From the NCBI RefSeq assembly GCF_032051575.1, contig NZ_DAMBYD010000016.1, positions 1 through 64,000 of the forward strand: a stretch of 64,000 nt of DNA, given 5' to 3'. This document shows positions 43,714 through 51,968 of the stretch, one piece after another (position 1 is the first letter of the stretch; each line of letters begins with the position of its first letter). This DNA is from Aminipila sp032051575. Lineage in GTDB: Bacteria; Bacillota; Clostridia; Peptostreptococcales; Anaerovoracaceae. The notes beneath the pieces are model-generated. The model had not been told where the DNA came from, did not search any database, and saw nothing but the letters and a program-made list of their open reading frames with translations. The translations under genes were made by a program, and so were the position numbers.

Positions 43714-45339
43714 CTAATTCAGTGTAAATGTACAGATTTTTTCTGTTGTAATATCGTAAAAATACACTTTCTTCCCCTCAATGGTCACATTGCTACCACA
43801 GTCAGAAGTTTTAAATACAACCTTGCCATTTTTATCAAAAATCATAATTCTGTATTTTGCATTAATCGTTTCTTTAAATCTACAAACTAAATACTCCATG
43901 TTATCTCCAGTTATATTCATAGATGTAATTTCAGCATTAGGATTAAGTGAAACATTATTGCCTAGTGTATATATTTTACTATTTTTACTAAAATAAATTT
44001 TACCACCTATTACGGCTAAATTTTCACTTTTTCCAGATAGTCCTTCAACTTTTGATACCAAGCTTTCTCCCCCATCCTTAAGATATACTTTATATATGCT
44101 ATCCCTACTTATATAATAGAGATAGTCACCTTCAATCTGAGCAGCACCAACCTCATCTTGATTACTTACTTTAGTAACTTCATTTGTATCAATATTTATC
44201 TTATAGACTGCTGATTTATCTAACTTAATGGCGCCATCACTTGGTTTTTCTAATACCTTAGATGCCCCCAAATATAATTGATTACCTACAAGAGAAAACT
44301 TAGATATACCATCTACACTTCCCAATGAATAATACCAATAATCCGAACTGCCAATTGGTATTGATTTATCCTGCCCCTTCTTTTGCATGCTTAATCCTCC
44401 CGGCCCTCTTCCCTGTCCGTCGTAAAGCATGAATAACTTGTCACCAATAGCTGTAGTTTCAGTATAACTGTCCTGAATCTCCCTGATGGTTCCATCAGAA
44501 TTTAATTCAACCCTATGATCCTCTCCCATTACAGCACCCCCTGAATGGAAAAACAACATGGCCTTACCATTTTCTTCATAGAAACTATGCATATAATAAT
44601 CACCACCATATCCAATATTTTTTTCAAGCTGAAGTATTTTCTTTGCTTTGGATGTATTGGAAAGGGGTGTTCGCATTATTCCACCTGTTTTGTTACAATA
44701 ATACACATATCCGCTCTTAACAATTACAGTACCTTTTTGATTCTCATAATCACTATATTCTTCTTTTGATCTGTTATTTAATAGTGTAATTTGTTGAAGT
44801 TTTATATTCTTTGATTTTATAACCAAACCATTTTTTCCATCAAAACTATAGTCCCATCCAAACTGCTCAACACCATATTTCCAAGTCATTGGAAAATATG
44901 TGATGTCACGAAAAGAGAGAAGTGGATATTGCTCCTTGCTGTTATCAATTGCTTTTCCATTTACCTTTATTGGAAAAGATGGAATCCTTGCAGTATAACT
45001 TCTGCCGTTTTTTGAAGCTGATTTGTATGGATTATAGGCTGCAGTTACCCCTGTAGCATCCACCAGTAATCCCTCTTTCTCACCCTTCCAAGTAGATTCA
45101 ATGCCAAGATACCTGCAGTCACTGTATGTCATCGGGAAATATGTAATGTTGTTGTATACAATTAGTGGATATTTACTATAGGCATTATTTACTGACTCTC
45201 CGTTCATAGTCACCTTAAAACTAGGCAGTGTAACGTTTACAGTTCCGATTTGGCCTCCATAAGCAATAGCACTGATTTCCATGCTCATACTAAAAATTAT
45301 ACTTATAGAAATTAACACACTAAAAAATTTTCTTTTCAT
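43714..45339 (-). CDS. Secreted stalk/beta-propeller protein, copy 3
   Basis: 541 residues, the shortest copy. ATG at 45339 overlaps the VanW stop by ATGA and GGAGG of the VanW tail codons serves as its ribosome site. Signal peptide to about AIAYGGQ, two stalk repeats, propeller repeats such as SGYVYYCNKTGGIMRTPLSNTSKAKKILQLEKN and DYLYYISRDSIYKVYLKDGG, and the Cys-bearing end. The external loops around 300-340 are shorter than in copies 1 and 4. Probably secreted, unknown ligand. Confidence 0.82.
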   Translation of the reverse strand: MKRKFFSVLISISIIFSMSMEISAIAYGGQIGTVNVTLPSFKVTMNGESVNNAYSKYPLIVYNNITYFPMTYSDCRYLGIESTWKGEKEGLLVDATGVTAAYNPYKSASKNGRSYTARIPSFPIKVNGKAIDNSKEQYPLLSFRDITYFPMTWKYGVEQFGWDYSFDGKNGLVIKSKNIKLQQITLLNNRSKEEYSDYENQKGTVIVKSGYVYYCNKTGGIMRTPLSNTSKAKKILQLEKNIGYGGDYYMHSFYEENGKAMLFFHSGGAVMGEDHRVELNSDGTIREIQDSYTETTAIGDKLFMLYDGQGRGPGGLSMQKKGQDKSIPIGSSDYWYYSLGSVDGISKFSLVGNQLYLGASKVLEKPSDGAIKLDKSAVYKINIDTNEVTKVSNQDEVGAAQIEGDYLYYISRDSIYKVYLKDGGESLVSKVEGLSGKSENLAVIGGKIYFSKNSKIYTLGNNVSLNPNAEITSMNITGDNMEYLVCRFKETINAKYRIMIFDKNGKVVFKTSDCGSNVTIEGKKVYFYDITTEKICTFTLN

Positions 45340-46277
45340 AAAACCTCCGTCTCATCCCACTTCCATTCATCATCAATTAACTCTTCTATATCACTGCCCT
45401 CATTTTCATCCTCTATTTCTTTACTAAGACACCCAAAATTGTTATTTTCCCCCTCTTGTAAAAATGGGGGATACATCATCAAGGCATGATTTTCTGTAAT
45501 ATATTCAGTCTCAATAAAGCAATCAGCCAAATCATATTTTTCTCTATAAAGCTCATTGTTTCTACTATATCCACCCCAATATTCTGCTTTTATACTATGA
45601 TTTTTTTCTATTACCTTGTATTTGCAATCTAATTCTTGTGATGCTCTCCACTGGCCTTCTAAATATTCTTCGCCTACCCAAATACAAAGCTGATAAGCTA
45701 TGGGAGTTTCATTTTTAATTATTAAATCTCTATATGGATAAACACAGGTTGCACCACTTCCAAAAGGTAATGTTCTATTTGTATCTGGAAATACATCAAA
45801 AGAATGCCTATATCTTTCAACTACTGTAAGCGGTGTATGTAATGTCATCCAATATATCAGATTGGACATTTGACAAAGTCCACCACCCCTTCCATATTTA
45901 AAATTTCCGCAATCTAAAACCATACCTTCTACATATCCCTTTTTTGCGCTTGGTTTTCCTATAGTCTTCCAATAGCTAAATGTTTCCCCTGGGTATATCA
46001 TTAATCCATTAAGTTTCTTAGCTGCAATTTGCAAATTAGTAATCTTACTGTATTGATATTTCATGTCCACATCCTTAAGCTGCCTGAGCAATAATGATTG
46101 ATGTTGGTGCACGATATAAGACAGCATCTCATTCTTGCATTTTTCTGCAAACTTAAACTTATTAGAATTCCATAACAAGTAACGCTTAAATGTATAATAT
46201 ACTTTACCGCACCGCAGTCTGAAATTACTCCGTTTCTTAGGTTGCAGAATTTCCCTATATCCCTTTTTCAGTATCAT
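45336..46277 (-). CDS. VanW-family protein with acidic C-terminal tail
   Basis: 313 residues. The VanW core is clear: NLQIAAKKLNGLMIYPGETFSYWKTIG, then GRGGGLCQMSNLIYWMTLHTPLTVVERYRHSFDVFPD and GSGATCVYPYRDLIIKN. No signal peptide. The C-terminus EIEDENEGSDIEELIDDEWKWDE is not part of VanW proteins and closely resembles the tail of the 40424-40753 protein. Its stop overlaps propeller 3 by ATGA. VanW genes occur in vanB clusters and broadly elsewhere in Firmicutes, with undefined biochemical function. No resistance ligase is present, so it should not be read as a resistance marker. Confidence 0.88.
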   Translation of the reverse strand: MILKKGYREILQPKKRSNFRLRCGKVYYTFKRYLLWNSNKFKFAEKCKNEMLSYIVHQHQSLLLRQLKDVDMKYQYSKITNLQIAAKKLNGLMIYPGETFSYWKTIGKPSAKKGYVEGMVLDCGNFKYGRGGGLCQMSNLIYWMTLHTPLTVVERYRHSFDVFPDTNRTLPFGSGATCVYPYRDLIIKNETPIAYQLCIWVGEEYLEGQWRASQELDCKYKVIEKNHSIKAEYWGGYSRNNELYREKYDLADCFIETEYITENHALMMYPPFLQEGENNNFGCLSKEIEDENEGSDIEELIDDEWKWDETEVL

Positions 46278-46286
46278 TTACTCTCA

Positions 46287-46470
46287 TCACTTACTTTCTT
46301 CTGGCACTACGTTATCAATAGTGGCACTATCGTTTGTTAATATATCTTCAGATGTTATACATTTTGGTATTTTTCTTCCGTTTAAAAGCTTATATGACAG
46401 ACAAAGGAATTATCATTCCCCCAAAAACCCATTTTAACTTTTCTAAATTATAGGCTTCTGAATCAATCAT
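46287..46470 (-). pseudogene. Internally deleted copy of the 36-kb membrane protein family
   Basis: The ATG at 46470 opens MIDSEAYNLEKLKWVFGGMI, matching MEDKAIYDLKSLKWVILGIMI of the protein at 36259-36882. After 26 codons this frame stops. In another frame the sequence resumes FLCLSYKLLNGRKIPK, matching FIYLAYKKLDGREIPN at the family's end. About 160 internal codons are gone and the frame is broken at the join. It lies between propeller 4 and vanW. Confidence 0.75.
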
Positions 46471-46512
46471 ATTAGTAGTTCCCCTTTTTCCCTATAACCT
46501 TATATTTTTAAT

Positions 46513-48180
46513 CTAATTCAGTGTACAATTGCATACTTTTTCTGTTGCTATATCGTAAAAGTACATTTGCTTACCTTCAATCGTCACATTGCTCCCACAA
46601 TCAGAAGTCTTAAATACAACCTTACCATTTTGATCAAAGATCATAATTCTGTATTTGGCATTAATTGTTTCTTTAAATGTACATGCTAAATATTCTCCGT
46701 TATCTCCTGTTATTTTCATAGAAATAAGTTCTGCATTTGGGTTAAGGGACTCATTACTGCCTAAAGCATACAATTTCTTATCTTCCTTCGTAAAATATGG
46801 TTTCCCATTTATTACTTTAAAATTAATTTCAGATTCAGATTCCGGTAAGCCTTCAATTTTACCAAGGAAGTTTTCAGTTCCATCTTTAAGTGTCACTTTA
46901 TATACACTTCCCTTGCTTAAATAATAAAGATTATCGCCTTCCATCTGTGCTGTATCAACATCATCCTTGGAATTACTTACTTTAGTAACTTCATTTGTAT
47001 CAATATTTACCTTGCATACTTGTTTCTTATCCAAGATATAGTGTCCATCGCTAGATTTCCCTAATACTTTTGATGCTCTTACAAACAATTGATTACCTAT
47101 AAGGGAAAACTCAGGTACTCCTCCAATACATTCTTCTGCCATACCAAAGGATCCTCCAAAACTTCTTTCCTGTAAGGTATCATACCAATAATCAGGACTT
47201 CCAATGGTTACTGATTCTGTTTGACCATTTTTCTGCATACTTAATCCCCCTGGTCCCGGCGTCGGTCCGATCCAAGTCATGAAAAGCTTATCACCAATTG
47301 CTGTCGTTTGATCATAACTACCTTGAATCTCCCGAATAGTTCCGTCAGAATTTAATTCAATTTTATTATCGGCCCCCATTACAGCTCCTCCTGAATGAAA
47401 AAACAACATTGCCTTACCATTTTCCTCATAGAAATTATGTGAGTTATACTCTTGCGTATAAAAGTTTCTGTCTAGTTGATATATTTTCTTTGCTTTGGCT
47501 ATGTTACCAATTGGTGCTTGCATAATGCCGCCTGTTTTATTATCAAAATATACGTAACCATTTTTTACCATTACACAGGTGCTTTTCTTGCCAGCATACT
47601 TGCTATCTTCGTCTTCTTTTGGTCTGTCATTTGGAAGGGCAATCTGCTGAAGTTTTATATTCTTTGATTTTATAACCAAACCATTTTTCCCATCAAAACT
47701 ATAATCCCATCCAAACTGTTCAACACCATACTTCCAAGTCATTGGGAAATAGGTGATATCACGGAATGAGAGAAGTGGATACTGCTCCTTACTGTTATCA
47801 ATCGCTTTTCCATTTACCTTTATTGGAAAGGATGGAATCTTCGCAGTATAACTTCTGCCGTTCTTTGATGATGACTTATAGGGATTATAGGCTGCGGTTA
47901 CCCCTGTAGCGTCTACGAGTAATCCCTCTTTGTTACCCTTCCATGTGGATTCAATTCCAAGGTACCGACAATCACTATAAGTCATTGGAAAATATGTAAT
48001 ATCCTTATAAACAATTAACGGGTATTTGCTATAGGCATTATTGACTACCTGATTGTTCATCGTAACCTTAAAATTTGGTAATGTAATATTTACACTTCCA
48101 CTCTGTCCACCATACACTGCAGTAGACATCCCCATAAGCATAGCTAAAATCAGCATTACACTAAAAAATTTTCTTTTCAC
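46513..48180 (-). CDS. Secreted stalk/beta-propeller protein, copy 4
   Basis: 555 residues beginning with a GTG (KRKFFSVMLILAMLMGMSTAVYGG), with AAGGATG upstream. Its signal peptide differs in sequence from copies 1-3, but the two stalk repeats and the propeller are closely similar, ending SDCGSNVTIEGKQMYFYDIATEKVCNCTLN. It includes a GGSFGMAEECIGGVPEFSLIG loop longer than in copies 2 and 3. The upstream-most copy, following the three DUF2812-like genes. Like the others it has no SLH, LPxTG or lipobox, so it is probably released or bound indirectly. Confidence 0.82.
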   Translation of the reverse strand: MKRKFFSVMLILAMLMGMSTAVYGGQSGSVNITLPNFKVTMNNQVVNNAYSKYPLIVYKDITYFPMTYSDCRYLGIESTWKGNKEGLLVDATGVTAAYNPYKSSSKNGRSYTAKIPSFPIKVNGKAIDNSKEQYPLLSFRDITYFPMTWKYGVEQFGWDYSFDGKNGLVIKSKNIKLQQIALPNDRPKEDEDSKYAGKKSTCVMVKNGYVYFDNKTGGIMQAPIGNIAKAKKIYQLDRNFYTQEYNSHNFYEENGKAMLFFHSGGAVMGADNKIELNSDGTIREIQGSYDQTTAIGDKLFMTWIGPTPGPGGLSMQKNGQTESVTIGSPDYWYDTLQERSFGGSFGMAEECIGGVPEFSLIGNQLFVRASKVLGKSSDGHYILDKKQVCKVNIDTNEVTKVSNSKDDVDTAQMEGDNLYYLSKGSVYKVTLKDGTENFLGKIEGLPESESEINFKVINGKPYFTKEDKKLYALGSNESLNPNAELISMKITGDNGEYLACTFKETINAKYRIMIFDQNGKVVFKTSDCGSNVTIEGKQMYFYDIATEKVCNCTLN

Positions 48181-48262
48181 TATAACATCCTTCTTTCATT
48201 TATCATTCATTCTAGTTATTTCATTTCGCCTAGAACTTCATTATCAGACAAAACCTAGAAAA

Positions 48263-49435
48263 TTACGTTTCTTCATTACCTAAGACCTCTGACATTTCAC
48301 TTATAATCTTTTTGACTGGTTGATGTCCATTATATCTAATAAACATAACTCTTTTGCCTTTACATACAGATATAATTTTTTCATGCGAATCTTGATATAC
48401 ATATACTTTATCCAAGCCCTTAAACTCTAGTTTATTAATTTTATTTTCATCTGCTTCATATATGGCTATTTCCTTTGCCAACATTCTAGCAAGAGTTTTA
48501 CCCACGACTTCATGATATTTCATTCTCATGGAGCATTTATCACCAGCATTAGACTTATAAGTTTGATACGCCTTATATTGCTTTGGTGATAATAAAGTAG
48601 ATTCTGGATCAACATAGTTGTATTCATCTAAATCTATTTCTTTTTGTGTTTCTAACAGTTGTCCATTCACTTCGTTTTGATTTTCAATATCTTGAATCAA
48701 AACAATTGGCATACTTTCATAAATTTCACTGACAGAAGAAAAACCCTTATCTGTTTTATAGTCTAAATATGTAGTACCTGCTGAACCAAAAATACCTACA
48801 AATATAAAAATAAGAGTAATAGCCCTTCCTATCTTCGATGTAATGAAAGTTCTTATTTTCAAATATTTATTATGTTCTAAAAAAAAATTCTTTGATCTAC
48901 ACAATAAAAATATTTCTCTTATTAGTTGAAAAAATCCAACTCCTAAAATACTTCCATATAAAATAAATCTCCAAATAGTAATTGAAACTAAGAAAGTAGC
49001 AAATAAATTCTTATATAGTTCAAAAAATAATAGTACAGCAATTATACTTATTGAAATTAACAGCCCTATGATTTGTTTTCTTATCTGTTTATCAAACCAC
49101 CCTGTTACAACCTCTGCCATTTCTCCACTCAGGTGTGGACTTTTATTTCTCCATTTGTTGTCTATGTAAAATATATAATATTCCTTATAGTTTGCTACAA
49201 AGGTAAATCCTTGATGTTCTATAATTTTAATCTGCCTCTCAGCTTTTTCCTCATCTAGAATAACAATTTTGTAATTGTTGTTTTGAGGTTCGCTTTTTTC
49301 AAAAGTAGCATATGTATTATCAAATTTGGTTAATATAAAACCGTCTTTTGCTTTCTCAGTTAGCCATGCTTCATTTTCAGCTAAATCATAGATTTTATAC
49401 AGCCATTTTCTTTCTACTTCATTTTGCTCAAGCAT
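48263..49435 (-). CDS. DUF2812-like membrane protein, copy 3
   Basis: 390 residues. An N-terminal 120-residue soluble domain (WLYKIYDLAENEAWLTEKAKDGFILTKF, YKIVILDEEKAERQIKIIEHQGFTFVANYKEYYIFY) has the W-L-x-E-x-A-x-x-G pattern of DUF2812. Three or four hydrophobic segments (about 140-165, 170-200, 225-245) precede a C-terminal domain with PIVLIQDIENQN and KVYVYQDSHEKIISVCKGKRVMFIRYNGHQPVKKII. AGGAG stands before the ATG. Third of three tandem paralogs. DUF2812 proteins often neighbour PadR genes; function unknown. Confidence 0.72.
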   Translation of the reverse strand: MLEQNEVERKWLYKIYDLAENEAWLTEKAKDGFILTKFDNTYATFEKSEPQNNNYKIVILDEEKAERQIKIIEHQGFTFVANYKEYYIFYIDNKWRNKSPHLSGEMAEVVTGWFDKQIRKQIIGLLISISIIAVLLFFELYKNLFATFLVSITIWRFILYGSILGVGFFQLIREIFLLCRSKNFFLEHNKYLKIRTFITSKIGRAITLIFIFVGIFGSAGTTYLDYKTDKGFSSVSEIYESMPIVLIQDIENQNEVNGQLLETQKEIDLDEYNYVDPESTLLSPKQYKAYQTYKSNAGDKCSMRMKYHEVVGKTLARMLAKEIAIYEADENKINKLEFKGLDKVYVYQDSHEKIISVCKGKRVMFIRYNGHQPVKKIISEMSEVLGNEET

Positions 49436-49443
49436 TTTATCTC

Positions 49444-50619
49444 CTATAAAACCTCTGCCATTTCATTTAATATCTTTTCAACTGGTTGTTTCCCACCATA
49501 TTCGATTACCATAACTTTCTTCCCTTTACATACAGCTACCAATGTGTCATAAGGCACTACATAAATATAAACTTGATCAAACCCATTATATTTGATTTTT
49601 TTTATTCTTTCTTTTCTATATGCATCCTGAAAAGCAAGTTCTTTAACTGATATTTTAGCTAAAATTGTACTTGCAGTTTCATAATACCTTATGCTCATAA
49701 AACTCTTAAGCTTATCTTGATATTCATAATCCTGAAAGGAGTAATATTGCTTTTGAGCAAATAAGTTAGACCCTAATTCAGCGTGATTAAATTCACCGAC
49801 TTGTTTTTGAGCTTCCAGCAATTTACTTGGTTTGTGGTCTTCCTGCTCTATGTCTTGAATCAGCACAATCGGCATACTTTCATAAACTTCACTAATAGGA
49901 ACTACTTCTTTTTCATTTACATAATCCATATACAAGTACATACTAGGATAAATGATGAACATAAGAATAATTAAAAAATATATATTTACAGTTCTAATTA
50001 TTTTTGATTTCATTGAACTTCTAATACTTGAATATTTGTTATTCTCTAGAAAAAATTTCTTTGATTTCCTTAAGGTCAAAACCTCATTTATAATTTTAAT
50101 AAATATTAATGCTAAAATACTTCCATATAAGATAAACCATATAGTAGGGATTCTATATAAAATGTCCACTACTATCTCTTTGCCATAATAACCCACACAT
50201 CTTGCTGCTATGTAACATAGTATAATAAAAGGTATTAAAAACTCAATTACACTAAATTGTCTTTTTATTTGCTTATCGAACCATTTGATTGTAAGCTCTG
50301 CTAGTTCATTATTTAACTGTAGTTGTCTATTAGTATCTTTTCCATATCCATGGAAAATGTAATACTCTTTAAATTTTGTGGCAAAACTAAACCCTTGGCT
50401 TTCTATAATTTTTATCTGCTCTTCAGCCTTTTCCTCATCTAAAATGCTAATTTTATAACTTCTATCTTCTGGATTACCTTTAACAAAAGTCGCATATTTA
50501 TTATCAAAGTTTTTTAATATAAAACCTTTTTGGGCCTGTTCATTCAGCCACATTTCATTTTCATGCAGCATGTAAATTTCATCAATCCATCTTTTCTCTT
50601 TTTGTAGTTGTTCAGCCAT
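49444..50619 (-). CDS. DUF2812-like membrane protein, copy 2
   Basis: 391 residues, same layout as its neighbours: W-IDEIYMLHENEMWLNEQAQKGFILKNF at the N-terminus, YKISILDEEKAEEQIKIIESQGFSFATKFKEYYIFH, several hydrophobic segments, and a C-terminal VYESMPIVLIQDIEQED...VYIYVVPYDTLVAVCKGKKVMVIEYGGKQPVEKIL. AGGAG before the ATG; nine bases separate its stop from the next gene. The highly conserved MPIVLIQDIE in the external-looking domain of all three copies hints at a functional surface. Confidence 0.72.
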   Translation of the reverse strand: MAEQLQKEKRWIDEIYMLHENEMWLNEQAQKGFILKNFDNKYATFVKGNPEDRSYKISILDEEKAEEQIKIIESQGFSFATKFKEYYIFHGYGKDTNRQLQLNNELAELTIKWFDKQIKRQFSVIEFLIPFIILCYIAARCVGYYGKEIVVDILYRIPTIWFILYGSILALIFIKIINEVLTLRKSKKFFLENNKYSSIRSSMKSKIIRTVNIYFLIILMFIIYPSMYLYMDYVNEKEVVPISEVYESMPIVLIQDIEQEDHKPSKLLEAQKQVGEFNHAELGSNLFAQKQYYSFQDYEYQDKLKSFMSIRYYETASTILAKISVKELAFQDAYRKERIKKIKYNGFDQVYIYVVPYDTLVAVCKGKKVMVIEYGGKQPVEKILNEMAEVL

Positions 50620-50630
50620 ATTGCTATCTC

Positions 50631-51764
50631 CTATAATACCTCTGCAACTTCTCTCAAAATATCAGAAACTGGCTTATCTCCATCATAAGAAATAAACATC
50701 ACTTTATTTCCTTTGCATACAGAAATAAAATCCATGTAGCCGTCATTATAATAAACTTTATCTAGTCCATCATACTCTATTTCTTTCAATTCACCCTTTG
50801 TTATACCAAATACATTGTTTATAAGGAGTTCTCTAGCAAGTGGCTCAGCCAGAATTTTAAAGTTGACTTCATAAAAACGTATGAACATACCATTGCCATT
50901 TTCCCCATATGTATTTTCCTGATCTGCCGTATATTGATTAGGGGCCAGAAAAGTATGACTTATTTCTGCATAATTATCCTCACTTACGTATTTTTGCAAA
51001 ACTTTTAGCTCTTTACTTATTTTCTCATCTTTCTCTATGTCTTGAAGAAGTACAATGGGCATAAACTTTTGTACCTCGGCTATAGAATATTGATGAGGCT
51101 CAACATAAAAATATTTTATGGCTGCAGCTCCAAGAAAAATGGATGCAATTATCATAATATATTTAGAAATTGACTTCTTGCAGATTTTACGGGTTATATA
51201 AAATTCATTTACCAGATAATGCTTTTTATTTTTGTCTAATGCCCTGTACTCCTTTATATTTTCTATTATCAACACGGAGAAAATTAGTGCTACAGGTACA
51301 AATATCATAGCAGGTATTTCTACGATATCTGGAAATAATTTAACCCTTTTTATAGATAAATTTATAAAAAAACAAATTAAGGCTATCAGGGTTCCACTAA
51401 ATCTTATAAATATCTGTTTATTGAACCATCTTCTTGCGAATTTGTTCATTTCTTCATTTAGTCTAGGCTGAATATTCCTGTATTTCCCATCAATTCTAAA
51501 TATGTAATATTGAAAATGGCTTTCTACGAAAGTAAATCCCTGTTGCTCCATGATTTTTATCTGATTTTCTCCCTTTTTGACATCTAAAATAACAATCTTA
51601 TAAGCTATATCCTGCGGCTCTCCTTCTGTAAAACAAGCATAATCCTTAGCAAAACTTTTTAATAACAGTCCTTTTTGTGCCTGTTCCCTGAGCCATAATT
51701 CATTTTCGCGCAGCATATATAGCTTATTGCTCCAATTTATTTGTTTATCTGCTTCTTCAGTCAT
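50631..51764 (-). CDS. DUF2812-like membrane protein, copy 1
   Basis: 377 residues, first gene of the long minus-strand cluster. It carries NKLYMLRENELWLREQAQKGLLLKSF, YKIVILDVKKGENQIKIMEQQGFTFVESHFQYYIFR, hydrophobic segments at about 120-140, 147-165 and 205-220, FMPIVLLQDIEKDE, and a closing KVMFISYDGDKPVSDILREVAEVL. TTGGAG precedes the ATG. An intrinsic terminator ends only 27 bases upstream of the ATG, inside the apparent leader, so expression probably depends on read-through. Confidence 0.72.
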   Translation of the reverse strand: MTEEADKQINWSNKLYMLRENELWLREQAQKGLLLKSFAKDYACFTEGEPQDIAYKIVILDVKKGENQIKIMEQQGFTFVESHFQYYIFRIDGKYRNIQPRLNEEMNKFARRWFNKQIFIRFSGTLIALICFFINLSIKRVKLFPDIVEIPAMIFVPVALIFSVLIIENIKEYRALDKNKKHYLVNEFYITRKICKKSISKYIMIIASIFLGAAAIKYFYVEPHQYSIAEVQKFMPIVLLQDIEKDEKISKELKVLQKYVSEDNYAEISHTFLAPNQYTADQENTYGENGNGMFIRFYEVNFKILAEPLARELLINNVFGITKGELKEIEYDGLDKVYYNDGYMDFISVCKGNKVMFISYDGDKPVSDILREVAEVL

Positions 51765-51791
51765 TTATTAACTCCAATTTAATACAAAAAA

Positions 51792-51811
51792 AGATAAGCC
51801 ACAGCTTATCT
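51792..51811 (-). terminator. Intrinsic terminator in the leader of the DUF2812 cluster
   Basis: AGATAAGC pairs perfectly with GCTTATCT around a four-base loop, and the transcript then reads TTTTTTTGTATT. It is far (157 bases) from the nnr stop but only 27 bases before the DUF2812 copy 1 ATG. It therefore either ends the nnr transcript late or, more likely, attenuates the transcript from the promoter at 51925-51953. Confidence 0.8.
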
Positions 51812-51873
51812 CAAAAAATAAAACAATATATATCATTTAATTGAAACTCTTTTCCCCCAAAAAAAGTAAACAT
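51811..51873 (-). CDS. Possible leader peptide ending at the terminator stem
   Basis: A 20-codon reading frame, beginning MFTFFGGKEF and ending CFIF, with GGTGG five bases before its ATG. It can also be read four codons longer from the ATG at 51885, next to AGGGG. The stop codon's first base is the last base of the terminator stem. Five phenylalanines occur in 20 codons. Such placement is typical of attenuator peptides, but short frames arise by chance in AT-rich sequence. Confidence 0.3.
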   Translation of the reverse strand: MFTFFGGKEFQLNDIYCFIF

Positions 51874-51924
51874 AGCAACCACCATTTCCCCTAATTAATT
51901 TAAATCCCCTTAAACACTATTTAT

Positions 51925-51953
51925 AGTATACATTTAATTGGAAATATTTTCAA
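51925..51953 (-). promoter_or_regulatory. Sigma-A promoter of the 16-kb cluster
   Basis: On the minus strand TTGAAA (51948-51953) and TATACT (51925-51930) are separated by 17 bases, four and five matches to consensus. It lies just past the nnr stop and faces the DUF2812 genes. The expected leader is about 150 bases and contains the short reading frame and the terminator. Confidence 0.7.
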
Positions 51954-51968
51954 TGAAATTTGAAAAAT

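Noticed and set aside
36910..46277. VanW and VanZ as a glycopeptide-resistance cassette
   Set aside because: No vanH, ligase (vanA/B), vanX or vanY genes and no vanRS pair in the cluster. Both families are common in susceptible Firmicutes.
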